Positions 43,480 through 52,348 of a stretch of DNA of 64,000 bases are shown one piece after another. The stretch's first letter is position 1. Each line of letters begins with the position of its first letter. The position numbers and the translations under genes are program-made. Below the pieces are notes generated by a model that saw nothing but the letters and a program-made list of their open reading frames with translations, had not been told where the DNA came from and ran no database searches. Source of the stretch: Micromonospora purpureochromogenes (lineage in GTDB: Bacteria > Actinomycetota > Actinomycetes > Mycobacteriales > Micromonosporaceae); the NCBI RefSeq assembly GCF_900091515.1, contig NZ_LT607410.1, positions 5,270,001-5,334,000 on the forward strand, given 5' to 3'.

Positions 43480-44442
43480 TCACTCGAAGTCGCCGCCGAA
43501 GTCGCCGCCGCCGAAGTCACCCTCGAAGGCGTCCTCGATCATCTCCCCGGCGACCAGCCCACCGGCGACACCGAGGGCCGCCCCGGCGACCATGCCGCCC
43601 ATGCCGTGACCCCGGCGGCCGTGGCCGTACCCGTGCGGGGCGCCGAAGCCGGCGGCGCGCAGGCTGCCGTAGCGGGAGGTGGTCTCGCGCAGCCAGCCGT
43701 CGACGACCTGCGCCCAGTCGACCCGGTCCGCGTCGGCGTGCGAGACGGTGTACCGGCCGAACGCGTCGTGGCCGGCGCTGAGGAAGCCACCGCGCTTGTC
43801 GCACTCGAGGATCACCTCGACGCCGTGCGGGCTGGTCACGAAGGTCAGCTCGACCTCGGTGACCGCCTGGGCGTACTGCGGCGCGGCGAAGAACTCGATC
43901 TCCTGGTAGAACGGCAGCGTCTGCTGGGTGCCGCGGAGGTGACCGCGCTCCAGGTCGGCGTGCTTGAACCGGAAGCCCAGCCGCTGGAAGGCCGCCAGGA
44001 TCCGCTCGTGCACCGGCAGCGGGTGGATGTTGACCTGGTCCAGGTCGCTCTTGTCGACGGCCCGGGCGATCGCCAGCTCGGTACGCAGACCCATCGTCAT
44101 CCCGTGCAGGCGCTGGCCGTACACGTCGGTGATCGGGGCCTCCCACGGCACCGGCAGTTGGAACGGGATCGACAGCTGCTGCTTCGGCGCCAGCTGCAAC
44201 GGCCCGCTGACCGCCATTCGCTGGAACTCCATGATGCCGGCGTACTCGGTGTCGCCGCCCTCGATCTCCACCCGGGTGACCAGGCCGACGGTGATCTGCT
44301 CGATGTTCGCCGGTGCGTCGCCGCCGACGAGGTTGACCTGCCCGTCGAGGGTCAGGCCCGGCCGGGTGTTCGGGTTGGCCAGGACCGTGTCGACGCTCGG
44401 CCCACCCACACCGAACGCGCTCAACATCTTCTTGAAGACCAT
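43480..44442 (-). CDS. Spo0M-family sporulation-control protein
   Basis: 320 residues from ATG 44442 (GGAG seven bases upstream). MVFKKMLSAFGVGGPSVDTV, then RPGLTLDGQVNLVGGD and ITVGLVTRVEIE, start the arrestin-like SpoOM domain. QLSIPFQLPVPWEAPITDVY continues it, and IEFFAAPQYAQAVTEVELTF lies further on. The C-terminal tail is glycine/aspartate-rich (FGGGDFGGDFE), a common ending in this family. In Bacillus Spo0M affects sporulation, here consistent with SsgB nearby. Monocistronic by context. Confidence 0.9.
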   Translation of the reverse strand: MVFKKMLSAFGVGGPSVDTVLANPNTRPGLTLDGQVNLVGGDAPANIEQITVGLVTRVEIEGGDTEYAGIMEFQRMAVSGPLQLAPKQQLSIPFQLPVPWEAPITDVYGQRLHGMTMGLRTELAIARAVDKSDLDQVNIHPLPVHERILAAFQRLGFRFKHADLERGHLRGTQQTLPFYQEIEFFAAPQYAQAVTEVELTFVTSPHGVEVILECDKRGGFLSAGHDAFGRYTVSHADADRVDWAQVVDGWLRETTSRYGSLRAAGFGAPHGYGHGRRGHGMGGMVAGAALGVAGGLVAGEMIEDAFEGDFGGGDFGGDFE

Positions 44443-44626
44443 CGGAACTCCCGCTTCCCGCCACACGCGCTCCACCCCGAAGCGCACGGTTACCGACGGC
44501 ACCCTAACTCGGACGACTGTGAGCTGCCTGGGAAAGCGCCGCCGCGGAGGATCACCCCCAGCGCGATGGACGCCGACTGCGAAGAACACCGTCATGGACA
44601 GCGCCGTGGCGCCGCCGGTGGGCGAT

Positions 44627-45034
44627 TCAGCCGCCGGTCACCGCGGCGGTCACCTCGACCTCCAACACCGCGCCGTCCAGGAAGAGCCGGCTCACCTCCA
44701 CGGTGGTGCTGGCCGGCTTGGCGTCCGGAAAGTACCGGCGGCGGACGGCGGCGTAGCCGGCCAGGTCACCGAAGTCGGTCATGAACGTGCGGACATGCAT
44801 GACGTCGGCGAACGTGGCGCCGTGCGCGGCCAGCAGGGCACCGATCAGCTCGAAGATCCGTTCGGCCTGCGCCCGAACATCGCCGGGTGCCACCACGGCG
44901 CCGCCGCCGTCCACAGCGACCTGGCCGGACAGCACGAGCAGCGCACCGCCCGCCAGGTCGAGGCGGGCCACGTGGGCGAACCGGTCGCCGAACGGCGCCG
45001 ACACGGTCGCGGGGTTGTCCAGAGTGACGGTCAC
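44627..45034 (-). CDS. RidA-family (YjgF) protein
   Basis: 135 residues. VSAPFGDRFAHVARLDLAGG, LLVLSGQVAVDGGG and RAQAERIFELIGALLAAHGA match the RidA trimer fold. HVRTFMTDFGDLAGYAAVRR and PASTTVEVSRLF follow. It has the R in VRTFMTD needed for imine/enamine deaminase activity. It overlaps the upstream dehydrogenase by four bases, so it likely serves the same pathway by clearing reactive imine intermediates. Confidence 0.9.
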   Translation of the reverse strand: MTVTLDNPATVSAPFGDRFAHVARLDLAGGALLVLSGQVAVDGGGAVVAPGDVRAQAERIFELIGALLAAHGATFADVMHVRTFMTDFGDLAGYAAVRRRYFPDAKPASTTVEVSRLFLDGAVLEVEVTAAVTGG

Positions 45035-45882
45035 AATTTCTCCTTGTCAGGGGTGGCGACGTCCGCGGGGCGTACGTCGGTGAGGGTGGCGATGTCGGCG
45101 TCGGGCCGCAACGCGGCCGCCAGCACGCACGCGCTGGCACTCAGCACGGGTGCCGGACGGCCTCCGAGCGCGTCGAGAGCGAGCCGGGCGTCCTTGGCGG
45201 CCAGCGCGACGGCGAATGCGGCGTCGGTGGCGCTCGCTCGGGCGACCGCGCCGCCGAGCGGTCCGGCGGCGAGCGCCTCCCACGCCGTACGGCGATCCAC
45301 GCCCACCGCGTCGGCGACGGCCAGCGCGTCGGCGACCGCCGCGACCGCCGTGAGCAGGGCGGTGTTGAGCACCAGCTTCATGGCGGCGCCGGCGCCGGGG
45401 CCACCGCAGCGGCGCAGCGTCCCCAGGCTCGCCAGCACTGGGGCGACCTGGTCCACGGCTACCTCCTCGCCCCCGGCCAGCACCACGAGCCGACCCGCCT
45501 GCGCCGCGCCCGCGCTGCCGGTGACCGGCGCGTCCACGAGCCGTACGCCCCGCGGCAGCCGCTCGGCCAGCTCGCGGACGGCCGGCGGGCCGATCGTGGA
45601 CATCTCGACAAGGTGGGCGCCCGTCCGCAGGGCGGCCGCCGCCCCGTCGACGCCGAACAGCACCTCCCGCACGGCGGTCGCATCGGTGAGCATGGTGATC
45701 ACCACATCGGCGTCCCGGACGGCCTCCGCCGGGTTGGCGGCGGCCCGGGCACCGGCGTCGACGAGCGGCCCGGTGCGTTCGGCGGTGCGGTTCCAGACGG
45801 TGAGCCGGTGCCCGGTGGCCAGCAGCCGGCGGCCGAGCGCCGTACCCATCGTGCCCGTGCCCAGCAGTGCGGTGGCGTCCAT
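45031..45882 (-). CDS. 3-hydroxyisobutyrate dehydrogenase-like NAD(P) enzyme
   Basis: 283 residues from ATG 45882 (MDATALLGTGTMGTALGRRL). The dinucleotide loop GTGTMG and NRT next to strand 2 suggest NADP. The substrate signature is LVDAPVTGSAGAAQAGRLVV (D-x-x-x-x-G family motif), followed by the catalytic-lysine region GAAMKLVLNTALL. This is the beta-hydroxyacid dehydrogenase or imine reductase family, and either is possible here. It is in an operon with RidA and divergent from a LysR regulator. Confidence 0.9.
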   Translation of the reverse strand: MDATALLGTGTMGTALGRRLLATGHRLTVWNRTAERTGPLVDAGARAAANPAEAVRDADVVITMLTDATAVREVLFGVDGAAAALRTGAHLVEMSTIGPPAVRELAERLPRGVRLVDAPVTGSAGAAQAGRLVVLAGGEEVAVDQVAPVLASLGTLRRCGGPGAGAAMKLVLNTALLTAVAAVADALAVADAVGVDRRTAWEALAAGPLGGAVARASATDAAFAVALAAKDARLALDALGGRPAPVLSASACVLAAALRPDADIATLTDVRPADVATPDKEKL

Positions 45883-45962
45883 GACCGGAAACGTTAGGCG
45901 GATGGCACTCATGCGACCAGCGACTGTTTGTCATCTCCGCCATGCGGTGTAAGCATGGCCCG

Positions 45963-46859
45963 GTGCAGCCACACACCCTTCGGGTCTTCCGCACCGTCGC
46001 CGAGCACGGCTCCATCACGGCCGCGGCCCGGACTCTCCGCTACACCCAGTCGGCGGTGTCCCGGCAGATTGCCGCGCTGGAAGCCGACATCGGCTGCCCG
46101 CTGTTCGACCGGTTGCCCCGTGGCGTCGCCCTCACCGAGCACGGCCGGTGCCTGCTCGGCCATGCCACGGCGGTGCTCGACCGGCTCGACACCGCGCGTC
46201 GGGACATGGCCGCACTGCGCGACCTGACCGCCGGCCGGCTCCGGGTCGGCGCCTTTCCCACGGCGGTCGCCGCGCTCGTGCCGCGCGCTCTGGCGACGTT
46301 CCGCTCCGACCATCCCGACGTGGCCCTCTCCCTGGTCGAGGGGCTGACGCCCCGCCTGCTGGAACGCCTCGTCGACGGCGACGCCGACGTGGCGGTGCTC
46401 AGCGCCGCACCGGATCAGCCGCTGGACAGCGAGCGGGTGGACCTGCACCACCTCCTCGATGAGGCCGTGCTGGTGGCGGTGCCCCGGGCGCACCGGCTCG
46501 CCCGACGGCGCACCGTCCGGCTGCGCGAGCTGGCCGACGATCCGTTCATCGCCGGTTCGGCCACCGCGGAGGAGACCCTGCTGCGCGCCACCCTGCCCAC
46601 TGGCTTCCGACCCAGGATCGACATCGTGGCCGCCGAGTGGACCGGCAAGCTCGGCTGTGTGGCGGCCGGCCTGGGCGTCGCCCTGGTCCCGGCCCTGGCC
46701 GTCCGGGCCGCCCCGCCCGATCTGGCGCTGCTGCGCGTACACCCCGACGACGCGTCCGTCCGGCGGATCTTCGCCGCCACCGTCGCCGGCCGCAGCCGAC
46801 CTCCGGCGGTACGGCGGTTCCTCACCCACCTCGACACGGCAGCGGCCGGTCTCAGGTGA
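45963..46859 (+). CDS. LysR-family transcriptional regulator
   Basis: About 298 residues from GTG 45963 (VQPHTLRVFRTVAEHGSITA). An ATG at 45942 would add seven residues. The winged HTH is complete (AARTLRYTQSAVSRQIAALE), followed by an effector domain (RLRVGAFPTAVAALVPRALA, then GLGVALVPALAV). It is divergent from the dehydrogenase/RidA operon with 80 bp between, so it probably controls that operon and itself. Confidence 0.92.
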   Translation: MQPHTLRVFRTVAEHGSITAAARTLRYTQSAVSRQIAALEADIGCPLFDRLPRGVALTEHGRCLLGHATAVLDRLDTARRDMAALRDLTAGRLRVGAFPTAVAALVPRALATFRSDHPDVALSLVEGLTPRLLERLVDGDADVAVLSAAPDQPLDSERVDLHHLLDEAVLVAVPRAHRLARRRTVRLRELADDPFIAGSATAEETLLRATLPTGFRPRIDIVAAEWTGKLGCVAAGLGVALVPALAVRAAPPDLALLRVHPDDASVRRIFAATVAGRSRPPAVRRFLTHLDTAAAGLR

Positions 46860-46908
46860 CGTCCGCAGCGGACCGTCCGGCGTGGCCCGGCGGCCGGGAG
46901 GACGCCGG

Positions 46909-47685
46909 TCAGTCGGCCTCGACGACGACCAGCTCGCCGACCTGCTCGCCGATCTGCCGGCGCCCCTCCGGCGGCAGCTTCGCGTCGGTGATCAGCACGT
47001 CGGCCTCCTCCAGCGGGGAGATGGTGGCGATGCCGATGGTCTCCCACTTGGTGTGGTCGGCCAGCACGACCAGCCGCCGGGCGGCGCTGATCAGCCGCCG
47101 GTTGACCGCCGCCTCCAGCAGGTTGGGCGTGGTGAAGCCGGTCCGCGGGCTCATCCCGTGCACGCCGAGAAAGAGCAGGTCGACGTTGAGGGCACTGATC
47201 GCCGCCTCGGCGACCGGGCCGGTCAGCGCGTCCGACGGGGTGCGGATGCCGCCGGTGAGCACCACGGTCTGGTCGGCGCGCGGGTTCTGGTAGAGCGCGT
47301 CGGCGACCGGGATCGAGTTGGTCACCACGGTCAGCCCGCGTACGTCGGCGAGCATGGTGGCCAGCGCGGCGGTGGTCGTACCGGCGGAGAGGGCGATCGC
47401 CATGCCGGGCTCCACCATGCCGGCGGCGTGCTCGGCGATGGCCCGCTTCTCCCCCTGCTGGCGGATCGACTTGGCGGCGAAGCCCGGCTCCTCGGCCGAG
47501 CCGGGCCCGGCCAGGGTCGCCCCGCCGTGCACCTTGTCGATCAGCCCTCGCTCGGCGAGCACCTCCAGGTCCCGCCGGATGGTCATGTCGGACACCCCGA
47601 ACCGGCTCACCAGGTGGCTGACCCGCACGCCGCCGCGCTGCCGGATCAGTTCGAGGATGGCGGTCTGCCGTTGCTGGGCGAGCAT
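46909..47685 (-). CDS. DeoR-family sugar-responsive regulator
   Basis: 258 residues from ATG 47685, with GGAGG four bases upstream. The DNA-binding part is QQRQTAILELIRQRGGVRVS, then HLVSRFGVSDMTIRRDLEVL. The sensor is of the DeoRC phosphosugar type (GTTTAALATMLADVRGLTVV, then VDLLFLGVHGM). It lies 40 bp downstream of the GH42 gene on the same strand, so it may be in that operon and regulate it and the sugar transporter. Candidate CCAACA/TGTTGG sites are in the divergent promoter region at 49806-49966. Confidence 0.93.
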   Translation of the reverse strand: MLAQQRQTAILELIRQRGGVRVSHLVSRFGVSDMTIRRDLEVLAERGLIDKVHGGATLAGPGSAEEPGFAAKSIRQQGEKRAIAEHAAGMVEPGMAIALSAGTTTAALATMLADVRGLTVVTNSIPVADALYQNPRADQTVVLTGGIRTPSDALTGPVAEAAISALNVDLLFLGVHGMSPRTGFTTPNLLEAAVNRRLISAARRLVVLADHTKWETIGIATISPLEEADVLITDAKLPPEGRRQIGEQVGELVVVEAD

Positions 47686-47725
47686 CGAGCCTCCTAACCG
47701 GGCGGACGGGGAAACGGTACGCAGG

Positions 47726-49762
47726 TCAGGCCGTCGCCGTCGGCTCGCCGAGCGGAACCGCACCGACGTGTCCCTCCCGGACCACCGCCACCTCGCCGGC
47801 CGGCACGCGCAGCTCACCGGTGCAGCGTGCGCCGCCGAGCAGCTCGGTGCCGGTGACGTCGAGCCGGACCTCGGCGTCGGTGTGGTTGATGACGAAGAGC
47901 CAGGACCGGTCGCCGTCGCGGCGGCGGACCACCTCGACGCCGGTCGGCGCGGCCACCGGGGGACGCGCCCCCGCCTCGGCGAGCAGCCGGGCCACCAGCC
48001 GGTCGGTGGCCGCCTCGTCCAGTCGGGTGCCGACGTACCAGGCGGTGCCCCGGCCCACCCGGTGCCGGGTGAGGGCGGCGACGCCGGGCAGCGGCCCGTC
48101 GGCGTACGAGGCGAGCACCTCGGCGCCCTCCGGGTGCAGCCACTCCGTCCACACGTCGGCGGTGGCGCCGTCGTCGAGGCGTACCCGCTCACCTTCGCGC
48201 AGCGGGAAGAACTCCTCGGTGCGGACGCCGAGCAGGTCGCGGAACGCTCCCGGGTACCCGCCGAGGCGGATGTGGTCATGCTCGTCGACGATGCCGCTGA
48301 AGTAGGTGACCAGGGCGGTGCCGCCGCCGTCGACGTACCGGCGCAGGGCCTCGGCGTCGGCGTCGCGGACCAGGTAGAGGGTCGGCACGAGGACCAGCTG
48401 GTAGCCGCTGAGGTCGGCCGAGGGGTGCACCACGTCGGTGGTGACGCCGGCCCGCCAGAGCGCGCCGTAGAGCGCCCGGAGCCGGTCGGCGTAGGTGACG
48501 TCGACGCTGGGGTGCGAGTCGAGCTCGACCCCCCACCAGGCCTCCCAGTCGAACAGGATCGCCACCTCGGCGTCGACCCGGCTGCCGCGCACCTCGGCGA
48601 GGGCCTTCAGGTCGGCCCCGAGCTGGCACACCTCGCGGAACACCTTGGTGTCCGGGCCGGCGTGCGGCACCAGCGCGGAGTGGAACTTCTCCGCCCCGGC
48701 GCGGGAGGCCCGCCACTGGAAGAACAGCACCCCGTCGGCGCCGCGCGCCACGTGCGCCAGGCTGTTGCGGCGCAGCTGGCCGGCGGTCTTGGCGACGTTG
48801 CGCGGCTGCCAGTTGACCGCGCTGGTGGAGTGCTCCATCAGCAACCACGGTTCGCCGCCGGCGACGCCGCGGGTATGGTCGGCGGCGAGCGCCAGGCCGA
48901 GGTGCGACAGCGGGTCGGCGGCGGTGAGGTAGTGGTCGTTGGAGACCACGTCCACGTCGGACGCCCAGGAGTGGTAGTCCAGGTACTTGATCCCGGTGCC
49001 GATCATGAAGTTCGTGGTGACCGGCTGCCGGACCAGCCGGGCGAGCACCTCCCGCTCGGCGCGCAGCTGGGCCCGCTGCTCGTCGGAGGAGAAGCGCAGG
49101 AAGTCCAGCTGCTGGGTGGGGTTGGCGAAGGTCGGCGCGCTGCGCGGCGGGTTGATCTCGGCCCAGTCGCCGTACCGCTGGCTCCAGAAGGTGGTGCCCC
49201 AGGCGGCGTTGAGGGTGTCCAGATCGCCGTAGCGCTCGCGCAGCCAGCGGCGGAACGCTTCGGCGCTGACGTCGCAGTAGCAGTGCACGTTGTGGCAGCC
49301 CAGCTCGTTGGAGATGTGCCACATCACCACGGCGGGGTGCTCGGCGTACCGGCCGGCGACCGCCTCGACCACGGCGAGCGAACGCTCCCGGAAGACCGGC
49401 GAACTGGGGCAGTACGCCTGCCGCCCGCCGGGCCACAGCACCGTGCCGTCGGCGGTGCGGGGCAGCGTCTCCGGGTGCCGGTGGGCCAGCCACGGCGGCG
49501 GGCTGGCGGTGGCGGTGGCCAGGTCGACGTTGATGCCGCCGTCGTGCAGGACGTCGAGGGCCCGGTCCAGCCAGCCGAACTCGTACCGGCCGGGGGCCGG
49601 TTCGAGCAGGGCCCAGGAGAAGATGCCGACCGAGACCAGGTCGACGCCGGCGCGGCGCATCAACGCCACGTCCTCGGCCCACACCTCCTCCGGCCACTGC
49701 TCCGGGTTGTAGTCCGCGCCGTAGAAGATGCCGTCGCCCTGCCAGGTGCCGTGCTGCCGCAT
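47726..49762 (-). CDS. GH42 beta-galactosidase
   Basis: 678 residues, normal for GH42. The acid/base is E153 (HISNELGCH) and the nucleophile E310 (LLMEHSTS). Other landmarks are GADYNPEQWPEEVW at the start, the CYC cluster (CHNVHCYC) typical of zinc-binding GH42 members, and the trimerisation domain (VDVTYADRLRALYGALWRAG). No signal peptide is seen, so it acts on imported oligosaccharides. It is divergent from a sugar ABC transporter and upstream of DeoR, which suggests one galactoside regulon. Confidence 0.95.
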   Translation of the reverse strand: MRQHGTWQGDGIFYGADYNPEQWPEEVWAEDVALMRRAGVDLVSVGIFSWALLEPAPGRYEFGWLDRALDVLHDGGINVDLATATASPPPWLAHRHPETLPRTADGTVLWPGGRQAYCPSSPVFRERSLAVVEAVAGRYAEHPAVVMWHISNELGCHNVHCYCDVSAEAFRRWLRERYGDLDTLNAAWGTTFWSQRYGDWAEINPPRSAPTFANPTQQLDFLRFSSDEQRAQLRAEREVLARLVRQPVTTNFMIGTGIKYLDYHSWASDVDVVSNDHYLTAADPLSHLGLALAADHTRGVAGGEPWLLMEHSTSAVNWQPRNVAKTAGQLRRNSLAHVARGADGVLFFQWRASRAGAEKFHSALVPHAGPDTKVFREVCQLGADLKALAEVRGSRVDAEVAILFDWEAWWGVELDSHPSVDVTYADRLRALYGALWRAGVTTDVVHPSADLSGYQLVLVPTLYLVRDADAEALRRYVDGGGTALVTYFSGIVDEHDHIRLGGYPGAFRDLLGVRTEEFFPLREGERVRLDDGATADVWTEWLHPEGAEVLASYADGPLPGVAALTRHRVGRGTAWYVGTRLDEAATDRLVARLLAEAGARPPVAAPTGVEVVRRRDGDRSWLFVINHTDAEVRLDVTGTELLGGARCTGELRVPAGEVAVVREGHVGAVPLGEPTATA

Positions 49763-49805
49763 GAGTGCAGAGAGTGCCCCCGAAGACTGCGCAAGTCAAC
49801 ACTTT

Positions 49806-49966
49806 CCAACATCGACTCGTTTCCAACGTTTACCACCGGGATCCCTTGTCAACACTGCGGTATCGATCCCGACCAGCCCTCTTGACACGGCCGCACGGAG
49901 GGGTAGCTTCAAGCGCCATCGGCTGTTCTTGTTCGCCAATGTTGGATCTCGGTGGATCTGTGTTGG
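49806..49966. promoter_or_regulatory. Candidate DeoR operator region
   Basis: CCAACAT at 49806-49812 and CCAAC at 49823-49827 face two TGTTGG sites at 49940-49945 (within CCAATGTTGG) and 49961-49966, in opposite orientation. They flank the transporter promoter. Repeated sites on both sides fit DeoR-type looping repression. The assignment to DeoR is inference. Confidence 0.5.
49882..49909 (+). promoter_or_regulatory. Promoter of the sugar transporter
   Basis: TTGACA (49882-49887), 16-bp spacer and TAGCTT (49904-49909) make a good sigma-70-type promoter reading toward the binding-protein gene. Confidence 0.6.
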
Positions 49967-50041
49967 CATTCGCGGACACGCCGGCACCTCCATCACTGAC
50001 CAACCCTTGGGCGCCGCACCTCTTCATCCGCAGGAGGCACC

Positions 50042-51367
50042 ATGTCCCGTCCCCGTACCGAAGCCGAGTACCTCGCCCGGCTCGTACCGCCCTCCGTCGC
50101 CGGCATCGGGCGGCGCTCGCTGCTCGCCGGCGCGGGCGCGGGCGCGCTGCTCGGCACCGGCCTGCTGGCCGGCTGCGGCTCCGACTCGGACTCCGGCTCG
50201 GCCAGCAAGACCGTGTCGGTCGGCTCGAACCAGTCGGACCCGAAGCCGAAGGAGGTCATCGCCAAGGTGATGGCCGGCTTCCAGACGGCCTCCGGCATCG
50301 AGCCGAAGGTCAACACGGTCGACCACAACACGTTCCAGGAGAACATCAACAACTACCTGCAGGGCAAGCCGGACGACGTGTTCATGTGGTTCGCCGGCTA
50401 CCGGATGCGGTTCTTCGCCGCCAAGGGGCTGGCCGGCGACCTCAGCGACGTCTGGGGCAAGCTCTCCGGCTACTCCGACGCGTTCAAGAAGGCCTCCACC
50501 GGCGACGACGGCAAGCAGTACTTCGTGCCGGCGTCGTACTACCCGTGGGCGGTCTTCTACCGCAAGTCGGTCTGGCAGCAGCGCGGGTACCAGGTGCCCA
50601 AGACGCTCGACGACCTCAACACCCTCGGCGCGCAGATGAAGAAGGACGGCCTCAACCCGATCGCCTTCGCCGACAAGGACGGCTGGCCGGCGATGGGCAC
50701 CTTCGACATCCTCAACCTGCGGATCAACGGCTACCAGTTCCACGTCGACCTGATGGCCGGCAAGGAGGCCTGGACCTCCGACAAGGTGAAGAAGGTCTTC
50801 GACACCTGGAACGGGCTGCTGCCGCTGCACCAGGCCGACAGCCTGGGCCGCACCTGGCAGGAGGCCGCCCAGTCGTTGCAGCAGAAGAAGAGCGGCATGT
50901 ACCTGCTCGGCCTCTTCGTCGCCCAGCAGTTCAGCAACGAAGAGCAGGACGACCTCGACTTCTTCACCTTCCCGGAGGTCGACTCGACGATCGGGGCGAA
51001 GGCCCTCGACGCGCCGATCGACGGCTACATGATGGCCCGCAAGCCGAAGTCCGAGGCGAACGCCAAGAAGCTGCTGGAGTACGTCGGCTCGAAGGCCGCC
51101 GCGGACATCACCGTGAAGAACGACCCGAGCACCCTGGTGGCCAACGGCGGCGCCGACACCGGCGGCTACACCGCCCTGCAGAAGAAGGCCGCCGAGCTGG
51201 TCGGCTCGGCCACCGAGATCGCCCAGTTCCTCGACCGCGACACCCGGCCGGACTTCGCCTCCACCGTGATCATTCCGGCTCTCCAGCAGTTCATCAAGAA
51301 CCCGAAGGACATCGGCGGGCTGCTGAACAGCATCGAGAACCAGAAGAAGTCGATCTTCACCAGCTGA
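50042..51367 (+). CDS. Sugar ABC transporter substrate-binding lipoprotein
   Basis: 441 residues. AGGAGG lies five bases before the ATG. The signal has a twin-arginine (GRRSLLAGAGAGALLGTG) and a lipobox LAGC, so Tat export and lipidation are likely. The mature part is family-1 solute-binding type: KPDDVFMWFAGYRMRFFAAK, FVPASYYPWAVFYRKSVWQQ, AFADKDGWPAMGTFDILNLR. It is first in an ABC operon between beta- and alpha-galactosidase genes, so galactosides or galactomannan oligosaccharides are likely ligands. Confidence 0.93.
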   Translation: MSRPRTEAEYLARLVPPSVAGIGRRSLLAGAGAGALLGTGLLAGCGSDSDSGSASKTVSVGSNQSDPKPKEVIAKVMAGFQTASGIEPKVNTVDHNTFQENINNYLQGKPDDVFMWFAGYRMRFFAAKGLAGDLSDVWGKLSGYSDAFKKASTGDDGKQYFVPASYYPWAVFYRKSVWQQRGYQVPKTLDDLNTLGAQMKKDGLNPIAFADKDGWPAMGTFDILNLRINGYQFHVDLMAGKEAWTSDKVKKVFDTWNGLLPLHQADSLGRTWQEAAQSLQQKKSGMYLLGLFVAQQFSNEEQDDLDFFTFPEVDSTIGAKALDAPIDGYMMARKPKSEANAKKLLEYVGSKAAADITVKNDPSTLVANGGADTGGYTALQKKAAELVGSATEIAQFLDRDTRPDFASTVIIPALQQFIKNPKDIGGLLNSIENQKKSIFTS

Positions 51368-51388
51368 CGGCGAGAGGGGGAGGACCTC

Positions 51389-52348
51389 GTGTCCGACCTG
51401 CCCCTGATCCAAGCGGATCGCGCCGTGCCGTCGCCGGCCGCGACCACCACCTCCACGGGTGGTCGCGGCCGCCGGCTACGGCTCCTGTCCCGCACCGACC
51501 GCGTGGTGATCACGCTGATGGTGCTCGTACCGCTGCTGCTCGTCGTCGCGCTGGTCTGGCTGCCGGCGCTGGCCACCGTGGCCCTCTCCGGCACCGACTG
51601 GGACGGCATCGGCCCGCTCAGCGAGATCGAGTGGGTGGGCGCTCGCAACTACTCCGACGTGGTCAACATCTACCCGCCGTTCGTGCCGGCGGTGCAGAAC
51701 AACCTGCTCTGGCTGGCGGCGCTCTTCGTGGTCGCCACCCCGTTCGGGATGTTCCTCGCCGTGCTGCTGGACAAGGAGATCCGCGGCAGCCGGTTCTACC
51801 AGACCGCGCTCTACCTGCCGGTGGTGCTCTCGCTGGCGCTGATCGGCTTCGTCTGGCAGCTCATCTACTCGCGCGACCAGGGCCTGCTCAACGCCGTGCT
51901 CGGCGGCGACACCGACTGGTACGGCGACCCGAACGTCAACATCTGGGCGGTGATGTTCGCCGCCGGCTGGCGGCACGTCGGCTACATCATGCTGCTCTAC
52001 CTGGCCGGCCTGAAGGGCGTCGACCCGTCGCTGCGCGAGGCCGCCGCCGTCGACGGCGCCTCGGAGACCAGCACCTTCTTCCGGGTGGTCTTCCCGGTGA
52101 TGCGGCCCATCAACATCATCGTGCTGGTGGTGACGGTGATCGAGTCGCTGCGCGCGTTCGACCTGGTCTGGGTCATCAACAAGGGCCGCAACGGCCTGGA
52201 ACTGCTCTCCGCGCTGGTCACCCAGAACGTGGTGGGCGAGGCCAGCCGGATCGGCTTCGGCTCGGCGCTGGCGACGATCATGCTGGTGGTCTCCCTGGTC
52301 TTCATCACCATCTACCTGGCCACCGTGATGAGGGAGGACCGGCGATGA
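51389..52348 (+). CDS. Sugar ABC transporter permease (MalF type)
   Basis: 319 residues from GTG 51389, with GGGGGAGGA upstream. Six membrane segments are evident (VITLMVLVPLLLVVALVWLP first). The EAA loop is SLREAAAVDGASETSTFFRV followed by VFPVMRPINI. It overlaps the next permease by four bases (ATGA), so the two are translationally coupled. No ATPase is in this operon, which is usual for actinomycetes that share one MsiK. Confidence 0.93.
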   Translation: MSDLPLIQADRAVPSPAATTTSTGGRGRRLRLLSRTDRVVITLMVLVPLLLVVALVWLPALATVALSGTDWDGIGPLSEIEWVGARNYSDVVNIYPPFVPAVQNNLLWLAALFVVATPFGMFLAVLLDKEIRGSRFYQTALYLPVVLSLALIGFVWQLIYSRDQGLLNAVLGGDTDWYGDPNVNIWAVMFAAGWRHVGYIMLLYLAGLKGVDPSLREAAAVDGASETSTFFRVVFPVMRPINIIVLVVTVIESLRAFDLVWVINKGRNGLELLSALVTQNVVGEASRIGFGSALATIMLVVSLVFITIYLATVMREDRR